From Nymphaea colorata (Eukaryota > Streptophyta > Magnoliopsida > Nymphaeales > Nymphaeaceae): DNA of 64,000 nucleotides. The notes beneath the pieces are model-generated. The model saw only the letters and a program-made list of their open reading frames with translations, searched no databases and was not told the origin of the DNA. The stretch lies in the NCBI RefSeq assembly GCF_008831285.2, contig NC_045151.1:7083682-7147681 (forward strand), given 5' to 3'. Below, one piece after another: positions 55,620 through 64,000 of the stretch (position 1 is its first letter; each line of letters begins with the position of its first letter). Both the position numbers and the translations under genes were made by a program.

Positions 55620-57036
55620 CTATAAAATAAATTGATATTAGAAAACTAAAGAACCCTTAGAGTGTTGGCTGGAAAACTGACCAAGTTGCCCTTTTCAACA
55701 TTAGGTTCATGGTATGCAATCCTACTGCAGCATTGTTACATTCAATATGGTTTTAGGAAAACAATTGAGAAATGATTGGAAGTCACATTGGAAAATCGAT
55801 CTCGAGGAGAAATTTCAAATTGAATTTGAAGGTAGTTTGAAATCATAATGCAAATTTGAAAGTATGTTCTGGAAAATGCCAAGACATTTGACTATCATTA
55901 TGTCACGCTGGTAGACAACGACACAAACTATACCAAACCCACCTGGTTCTTAAAAGGATGATAGTGTACATGCGTGGTATATGAAATTCATTCCTAAACC
56001 AATGCAAGAGAACTAAGTAAATTATCACATTCATGCGGATAAGAACATAGATTGAACTGAGATCTGCATTACACTGGGCATGCAAAAAAACGATGAAAAT
56101 GTATGCAACACAACGTGAATTATGTGGTATTTGATTGCTGGAGAAGCATACTCATATGTCACAACAATGCATTCCCCTGCTCATGCATGCTATGCCTAAA
56201 AACTAAACTGCGTACTTGCCAAAGCTAATCGACCAGACAAAGGATATCCGATTGGTGTGAAAATTGGTGGATAAGTTTTGGACACTTAACAAAGCTTCAT
56301 GAAGAGAAGAAATGAGAAAATGATGCATGGAACCCAAGTAGAAGCACCATGAAATAGACTAAAATTCTGGTCATGCGAAAACTATGACAGTTCAACATAG
56401 GAAACTGATAGAAAGTTTGGACATGGTAAATCCTTAAAGCGAACTTCGATTGGCATGAAATTTGGTTCAAGGCTTCTAAACACGTCAAGGAAGCATGAAG
56501 AAGTGATGAAACTGAAAAACGTATTCAAATGAGGGAGCCATGATTTGACAAACATATGTTAAAAATCTAGTTTAGCAGAATGATAACATAACCTATACTT
56601 GGTTTTGGCACAAAATGATCGGCTAAATCAAATTAGATTGATGAGAAACTTGACACGTAGCATACATTTGACCAACTCCCCAAAACATGAAAATTCAAGA
56701 AACAAGGCATGACTATGAGAACTTATGAAACACATGTGCAACAAAAATCTGTAACATAACAAGTGCAGTCTGGTGCATGTGATCCTGCATACAATTTTGG
56801 ACGACTACAACTATGGCTTGACAATATTGGATTGGGCTAAAAATTTGGGCACTCAAGTTAGTTTATGGTGAGCAAAACCCCTTTTATAAGTTCTCAATAT
56901 CATTATCCAAACAAGACATATGATGTCCAAAAAACAGGAGACCGATAGAAACAAGATATAATAGTATAAAACACAACATAATAGAAATCAAGGATTTGTT
57001 ACTTTTATGAAATGTGAGAAGTAAAAACCTAGCTTG
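55620..57036. repeat. Long dispersed repeat, copy 1
   Basis: This is collinear with 59286-60390 and 62325-62630. Shared landmarks are GAAAACTGACCAA(G/C)TTGCC, TGAAATCATAATGCAAATTTG, GCTGGTAGACAA(C/T)GACACAA, ATAACAAGTGCAGTC, CAATATTGGATTGGGC and AAACCCCTTTTATAA. Divergence is of the order of 10-20 percent by eye. It is probably part of an old LTR element; no protein motif is seen. Confidence 0.65.
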
Positions 57037-59285
57037 TGTAGACACCCCAAATTTTTCATTGTCAAAATGAACAATTTACCCTGCTTAATGTGTTGATTTT
57101 CTCAAAATTTTCAGATCCAAAGATCAAGTATCACACAAACAAAAATTTTGTAGTCCAAATGTTAAGCAATTGGACCTAGTTCACCCAACATGCTGTCAAT
57201 AAAAAATGACCATTTTTCCCATGATCACCGTCATTTTTACTCAAATTTGATCCAATTTTCTTGAAATAGTTATATAACTCCTGAGAATTATATTCTACAA
57301 TTTAAATTATGAAAATTCTCACATTTGCAAATCACTAGGAGCTTACACAGCGTATTTTTCAGCTCACATTTGGTTGAATTTAGCTCAAAATTGAAGAAAA
57401 TGACAATTTTGCAGTTTGGAATGGGGTAGGGTGGACCGTCCTATTTTAGAGTTTAACCAAATTAAAGAAGATATTAAACTTTTCAATAGGCAAGATCAAC
57501 CTAGAGACATTTGGCATGATCTAGTGATTCCATATCTCAAATACAAATTTAGACATAAAATTGTATTGAATAGGACTTTGAAAAGCCATTTGAGATTTGG
57601 ATTTCAAGTGAGATATTGGATTAAAGGTCTAGATTAAAATTTGACACCAAAATTCAGATCTAAAACATATCATGGATAATGGATATTGGATATCGTGTTC
57701 AAATTAAAAGTTTGATAAAGCATCTGATTTTAAATGGAGGGCATCCCTTAAGCTAGGTGAGTCTTGCCTGGATTAAGTTGACTAAGGTAGGGTTAGGTCT
57801 AGTCAAACCAAATCTGATTTTAGTAGATCAGGTTTAGTTGACTACGCATGGGTTGGGTATAGTCAATTGTGATTGGTTTTAGTTGGGCTTGAGTTGGTGT
57901 TAGGTTTAAATTTGACGGGTTTGTGTCAACTTGAGCTTGATTGAATTTTGCTGGATGAACAAGGGCTAGCAAGCTAGGTTCAGTGGACCTAACTTGATTT
58001 AGCTTTAACAAGTCAAGGGGTTTAGTTGAGCTATTTAAATTTGGTAGGTTGGTAAATTAGGTTCAACAAGGCCCCACCTAAGCTAAATCAGGTAGTTTCT
58101 GGTCATGATGTCTATTGGTCCCATTGAGTCTAAATTAGGCAGCTTTCAACCAAACAAAGTTTGCAGACTTGCTAAAGTTAAATTTGGCAAGTTTCAAAAT
58201 GATAAGGTTTGTGTGCCGTATCGAAGCTATTTCTGGTAGGTATTTGGAAACTAGTATTTATAGGATTTGGTAAAGCTATTTCTGACATGTTTCTAGAAAG
58301 GGTTTTGGGGAGCCATATTGAACCTAAATTGGGCAGCTTTGAGAGAAATGGGGTAGGTGGGTCATACTGAGGTCATTTTTGGCAGGTTTGATGGAAGTCG
58401 TCTATATTAGATGGGAGTTTTAGCTGCACTTTGCTCCTTTTATTCGACAAGAACATTGGCCCATCCCATATCCTATCTTGGTTTAGATTGAACCTGAAAA
58501 ATCCTCTGGTTTTGCTAAAAAAGCCAACTTTTTTTTTAAACACTAGACACAAAAAGAATTGGAAAGTGATGAATAATCTGATTCTAGAGGCTTTGGGTTG
58601 AACTTTGTCTAGTTGAGTTAGGATGACCTCAATAAGTTGCTCTAGACTGTTGTCAATCAAAAGATCAGATGAAATTCTAACTCAAACAAGCTCTAGACAT
58701 AAGTAAGTATGAGTGAAATGGAAAAAGTTACTTAACCTATAAAATTTAAATTGTGATTCACTACAAATGTTTTAGCCGAATTGAGTTGGGAAAAATTGTA
58801 TCTACACATGATAAAGCTATTGTCAGCTTGGCAAGAGCTAATATAACATAATTGGATAGAAATTGAGCTCAAACATTAAAATAGAGTGATTAACACTTAG
58901 GGGAGTTGCCACCTAATACTTTGAAACTAGATTGAAGGAAGCTATGATGAAATAACTAGACCATAGTTGGGAATAAACTATTCTGTGTGATGCACCTATC
59001 CAGAGCTCGGTTAGTGTTGACTCAACTTAGCCGAGATGAAATTGAGCTTGTCCTACCAAAATGTGAGTCAAAGTGGCTGACTACAGAATTAGTGGAGCTA
59101 AAATTTGGTAGTTGTCCTTCATGGACCAATAAATTTAAACTGCAGGGACTACGAGAACCTGCCCTACGCTCGGTTAAGCATTAGATAAAAAATAAAGCTG
59201 AAAACTTATCCCTTCTAGAGAAATGGTTCCCTTCAAGATCTTTTGAGCTAAATCAAGGTGACTGAGCTAAGCTTCTAACTTTATA
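57037..59285. repeat. Possible LTR-like sequence of a Ty3-type element
   Basis: It begins TGTAGACACCCCAAAT, a start seen in plant Tat/Ogre-type LTRs. Near 58895 it has CTTAGGGGAGTTGCCACC, a motif I associate with the same LTRs. The body has many TTAGTTG/GGTTTAGTT short repeats (57730-58130). No internal domain or second LTR is recognised, so the class is tentative. Confidence 0.35.
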
Positions 59286-60390
59286 AATAAACTGATTCTA
59301 GAAAACTAAAGAATCATAGGGTGACAACTGGAAAACTGACCAACTTGCCTTTTTCATCATAGGTCCATCACATACAATCCTACAGTAGCATGTTGCATCC
59401 AATGTGGTTTCATAAAAACAATTAAGAAAATGGATTGGAAGTCAGGTTGGAAAATGGATCTCGGGAAGAAATCTAAAATTTAATTTAATGAAAATTTGAA
59501 ATCATAATGCAAATTTGAAAGTGTCATGAAAAATGCCAAAATATTCATCCATCATTGTGTCATGCTGGTAGACAATGACACAATATTTATGTTCACCAAA
59601 AATGTGAAGAGAATATAAGGAGGAGTGTGCACATACATGACAAATCACTCCGCACATACTATTGAGGAGAATAAACTTTATAATGCAATGTAATCCTAAA
59701 CCAGTGCAAGAGAAATAAGCAAACTTGATCACATATCATGCTAATAAGAACATATATTGAACAAAGAGACCCTGCATCACACAAGTCAAACAAACAAATG
59801 ATGAAAGGTATGCAATCTGAGGTGAATTATGTGGTATTTTTTTCTGGAGAAACATGCTCATACGTTGCAATAGTGCATTCCCGCTCATGCATGCAATGCC
59901 TAAAAACTAAACTGTAGAACACAGACCTACTTGCCATACCTAACGACTAGACAAAAAAATTCCAATTGGTGTGAAACTTGATGGATAAGTTTTTGACACC
60001 CTACAAAGACTTCAAAAAGAGAAGGAATGAGAAAATGTTGCATGGAACTCAAGTAGTGGCACCATGAATTCGATCTAAATTTTGGGTAGTGCAGAAATTA
60101 AGATTATTAAACATAGAAAACTGGTAGAAAGTTTGAACATGGTAGACCCTTAAAACAAACTTTGATTGGCATGAAATTCAGTCTAGGGCTTCTAGATTTG
60201 TCAAGGGACCAATGATGTGACAAACAAGTGTTAAAAGTCTAGTTTAGTAGAATGATGATAGAACCTATACTTGTTTGGGACAAAATGATCAAGTAAACCA
60301 AATTGGATTGACATGAAACTTGGCAAGTAGCATTCTATACATTAGACTAACTCTCAAAAATAAGAAAATTGAAAAACAGGTCATGGGTAT

Positions 60391-62325
60391 GTATGCAACC
60401 AATGTTGTTTTCATCCCCAAAAATCTATTTTTTCTTTGGAGTGCTTTAAAAAAAGTCTATTTTTGTTGAAATGAGAGAGAAATAGACTCATCCATTGGTA
60501 CAAGGATTGACTGTTCCTGGTGATTTTATCGGTGGTAACCAATCCAAGGACTATGTTTATTTTTGATGCATTTTGTTTTGACTTGAACATCTTTTTATTC
60601 TAAATGCAGTGTGATGTTTGAAAAATGTTGAAGATTTGATGTTTCAAATTTTTGAGAAAGTTTTGAATAATCATTTGAGAGTAATACATTTTGTTTTAAA
60701 AAATTTTGATTTGAGAAATATTTATAAATATCATTTGGAAACCCTTGAAGATCACTTTTTGAAGCCACTTTAGTGTTCTTTTAAGAATTTAAGTAAGTTT
60801 AAGATTTTGTTTTAATTTGTTTACTATCTAGCTAGAACTCTATCTCATCTTGCTTAAGTTCTTTTAGAGAAGTGCTTGTGATCATTCGTGATGTTAAGTG
60901 AATATAGATGTATGAATGCATAGACTCCACATGATTATAATCAAATCATCAATTCCTACTATAACATTCATTTGAAAGCATTCCTACCATCACATACATC
61001 TAAGTTTCTCAATTTTATTTATATAATCATCATTAGTATTTTTATGAAAAGAAAATTTTTTTTGAAAATGGAATGGGGTTGTAGACCATCAAGCATGATT
61101 CTAATATTGGGCCATTACTTGAGTTTTGGTCTTGGTGAAGTCGACAAATAAGAAATTAAAACCTGAGATCTTGAGAGAACAATGTTCAAAAGAATGGAAA
61201 AGATAAAAGACTTTAATACGAGAGGAATAGTGAGAAAGAGAGAGAGGAAGAGATTTTCTAGGGTTGTTTCGGATAGAGCTCCATATGATGAAGGTATCCA
61301 CCCAAGAGATCTCCTCGTGCTACTTTAAATAGTTTGAACTTGGAGAAGCTTGCTTTCAAGGTTGGAGAAGAAGAAGAAGAAGAGAAGAAGAGAGAGATGG
61401 AAATAGAGAGCTAAGGAAAACTCTAGATTTTCAAGTGAGAAAGTACTAGAGGTTCTCCAAGAATTAGCTCATGCCTAGACAGAAGATTGTGGGGGGTATT
61501 TATAAAGAGTTTTAGAGCAAAAACTCAAAATTTGAATTTTTTTGAATTTAACAACATTTTCATGCAAATTTCAAGTATTTTTGAATGAATTTTAATTTTT
61601 TAAAATAGGTTTTGACCAAGAGGGATTGGCCATTAGCCCCCCAAATACCCTTTGGGGTGTGGGTAGGGTTAATGCCCACTCAACGGGACCAAAACCATCC
61701 CTTAAGGACAGCTTTAGCTGAAAATGGGATCTGCGTGGGCAGGCCCCAGTTCAGCGTGTTTGCGCACATGCGTGGCCGCGATTGAACGTGATCACGCACG
61801 ATTATGCGATCATGCAACTGTGTTCAAATAACAATAAAATAAAATAAAATAAAATAAAAAAAATAAAAGGGGGCCGTTCATAAAAAAAACATAAAACCAT
61901 TTTTTAAATGTGTATAAAAATGGTTTTTGTTATAAATGCGAGGCTTACTTCGTTTTGAGTGATTCCGGGCTCTTTTTAAATCTAGATTGAGTTCAATTGG
62001 TCGCTGACGCGTTCTAGTGAGTGATTTAAACTCAAAAACACATTTTTGGTGTAATAACGAGACATAAAACAAAGGAAAGGTATGTGCATGTGCACGTGGC
62101 GCTCATAGCATCAAATTTTGTCGTGTTGATCTCAGCTTTGGATTTTTAGTTTGAAATTCTCAATTTGGATCTATGCTCTGGTTTTGGATCTAATTTAAAT
62201 CCAAGAGTTTAATTTTGAATTTGAATCTTGCGTTTGACTCAGACATGGGTCTAGTGATTTGCTTAGGATCCATAAATTAAATCTGAATATAGTTTTTTTA
62301 AAAAAATTTGGGGTGATAATAGATG
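60391..62325. mobile_element. 1.9-kb insertion of unknown class in repeat copy 2
   Basis: The insertion interrupts the alignment between ...GGTCATGGGTATG and GTGAAAATCTGCAAC. Near its ends are TTTTCATCCCCAAAAATC and, reverse-complemented, TTATCACCCCAAATTTT, which may be imperfect terminal inverted repeats. It includes an (AAAAT)n run at 61831-61870 and a GAAGAAGAGAGA stretch (61365-61405). No coding sequence is recognised, and exact borders are uncertain. Confidence 0.4.
61831..61870. repeat. (AATAA)n microsatellite
   Basis: About five AATAA/AAAAT units followed by poly-A-rich sequence. Confidence 0.85.
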
Positions 62326-62630
62326 TGTTGTGAAAATCTGCAACATAACAAGTGCAGTCCAATGCATGTGATCCTATATGCAATTTTTGACAACTAAAAA
62401 TATGGCTACACAATATTGGATTGGGCTAAAATTTTGGGCACTTGAAGTTGGTTTATGTGAATAAAACCCCTTTTATAACTTCTCAATAACATTCTCTAGG
62501 CAAGACTTATGATATCTGAAAAATAGGAGCCTGATAAAATAAAATGGGGATGTGCTAGTAGAAAACAAAGCATAATAGAAATTGAGGATTTGTCACTTTT
62601 ACGAAACTTGAGAAACAAAAAACTAACTTG

Positions 62631-63839
62631 ACAATGAAAAGTTAAACAACAGGCTAACCTAAACCAAACTCATGAAACTCAAAGGAGAGACTATACATAG
62701 AAATCAATAAATTCCTCATGTTTGATAAGCTATATAATGACAAAGCCAAAAAACTATCATATGATTTTCTACAAACAGAAAATACAGAAAACCAGTTTGA
62801 AGTCTGAAACTCATGAAAATGGTAACTAATGAAAGTAGACATTTAGACAAATCCAACACGTCTAAACATTGGAAAACTCTTGCCGAAGCCAAACAACAAT
62901 CTATCATCTGATTTTTTAACACACAAAAGACTAGTTTTTGTATGTATCATAACAATAGAAGAAAATGAAGCGTGAAACTCATGAAATTGGTGACAACTGA
63001 AAGTAGACATTCGGACATATTCAACACATGTCTAAACATTGAAAACTCCTTGTAAAAGAAAAGTTTAGGCATTACAAGCTTGACAAAGATTATGCCACAA
63101 GTAGAAACCACCTACCACATTGAGTCTAACAAGTGCATACACTACATTCATGAGTGTCTGCATTGGTGACCTGTGTGATTTTCATGATGTGACTGTACAC
63201 CTAATTATGTGAAAAACAAACTAAAATGGACCTTAACACATGCTGAAATAGAAATCTAACAATGTGCATGAAGGCTAAATACATATAGTTAATGAAAGCA
63301 CGAAAGATCTTTTTTGCATGACATTGTATGGAATTCTATTCATGGAACAAATAGTGCAAGCCAAAACCAGCCATCAACAGACACAAAATCAACATGAATA
63401 CATTGGCTGGACCTTTACAAAGTTTCATGTAGAAACTATGTAGGAATTCCTATCAGCTTCTGCAGAGTTCTGATGGTTCCAAGGGAAGAAAAGCTAATTC
63501 TAGCCTTCTTAGAGTGCTAGATAAGACATCCATGAATGATGGAAATAAGAGAAAAATGGAAGAGCCTGTAGAGCATTAAGGCACCTAGAAAGAATCATGT
63601 TAGGTTGCACTAGCAATGGTTGGTTTGTGCTTCTTCTTTCTCCTCTTTCTTCTTCTTTCTTTCTTATCCTGGGGTCGATGTGGGCTCCTAAAGGCCCTGA
63701 AAGGGGTTGACAATTGTGGCTGAATGTCTTCTAAGAAAACACCAAGTAAGAAAGGATCTAATATGAAAATAAACTAAAGAGATGAGAGGGACTACCCAAG
63801 AAAGCGCCAAGCTAGAAAAGATGCAATGTTCCCCATCAA
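62631..63839. other. AT-rich DNA with diverged internal repeats, no gene
   Basis: GAAACTCATGAAA(A/T)TGGT, GAAAGTAGACATT and CAACAC(G/AT)GTCTAAACATTG recur at about 62805-62880 and 62970-63045, a ~165-bp spaced duplication. No ORF of note. Confidence 0.5.
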
Positions 63840-64000
63840 AGCTCTATTTACAATTAAAGAAAATGACATTTCTTTAGTTTTGAATGGGATGAGACGGCAC
63901 CTATTTCCTACTTTGAGTTTAACCAAATTAAAAGAAGGTATCAACCACAGTTTCAACAGCCAAGATTAACCTAGAGACACTTGGCTTGATATGGTAATTC
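63840..64000. repeat. Copy of the sequence at 57410-57535
   Basis: GAATGGGATGAGACGG, GAGTTTAACCAAATTAAA and AACCTAGAGACA(C/T)TTGGC match the block at 57418-57535, so the repeat pair continues past the window edge. Confidence 0.6.

Larger units (their letters stand above)
59286..62630. repeat. Long dispersed repeat, copy 2 with an insertion
   Basis: 59286-60390 and 62325-62630 together match copy 1 (55620-57036). The part between them has no counterpart in copy 1 and is taken as an insertion (see 60391-62325). Confidence 0.65.

Overview
The window is nuclear DNA of a flowering plant. Its genes have long introns with GT-AG borders, among them a chloroplast-targeted PsbP precursor with a bipartite transit peptide, a plant-type sugar-phosphate translocator and a SNAPIN-like gene. 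Everything else is a plant transposon landscape: Copia LTR elements, a LINE, hAT and PIF/Harbinger transposons. The species cannot be fixed from sequence alone. I recognised no rRNA, tRNA, CRISPR or bacterial-type operon.

Layout. 1-4.1 kb: 5' half of a sugar-phosphate/phosphate translocator gene on the minus strand, running off the left edge. 4.1-23 kb: a repeat island with a CACTA-like subterminal patch, a family of ~300-380 bp repeats in both orientations, a decayed Copia RT/RNase H, a two-exon fragment of a DEAD-box helicase, a decayed hAT transposase (about 9.2-13.0 kb), a LINE broken into two head-to-head halves (13.1-19.2 kb), and a GC-rich non-autonomous hAT with a perfect 8-bp target duplication (20.6-21.6 kb). 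23.0-28.2 kb: two PIF/Harbinger elements back to back, apparently sharing one TTA target site. 28.3-31.3 kb: a two-exon SNAPIN/BLOC-1-like gene starting about 120 bp after the second Harbinger.

32.6-37.8 kb: an almost intact Copia element (164-bp LTRs differing at one base, TSD GTACT, one ORF broken by one 1-nt frameshift). 37.9-42.5 kb: a hAT inside another hAT, each with its own perfect 8-bp TSD. 42.5-48.8 kb: no gene recognised. 48.8-52.2 kb: a second, 3'-truncated Copia with a duplicated leader. 52.2-52.6 kb: a small hAT MITE of the CTCGAG-rich type. 53.2-55.3 kb: the four-exon PsbP gene, which as written carries a 1-nt deletion in exon 2. 55.6-64 kb: AT-rich, diverged long direct repeats, probably pieces of an old LTR element.

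Only three loci look like host genes (translocator, SNAPIN-like, PsbP). They are not functionally linked; the transposons account for most of the remaining recognisable sequence.
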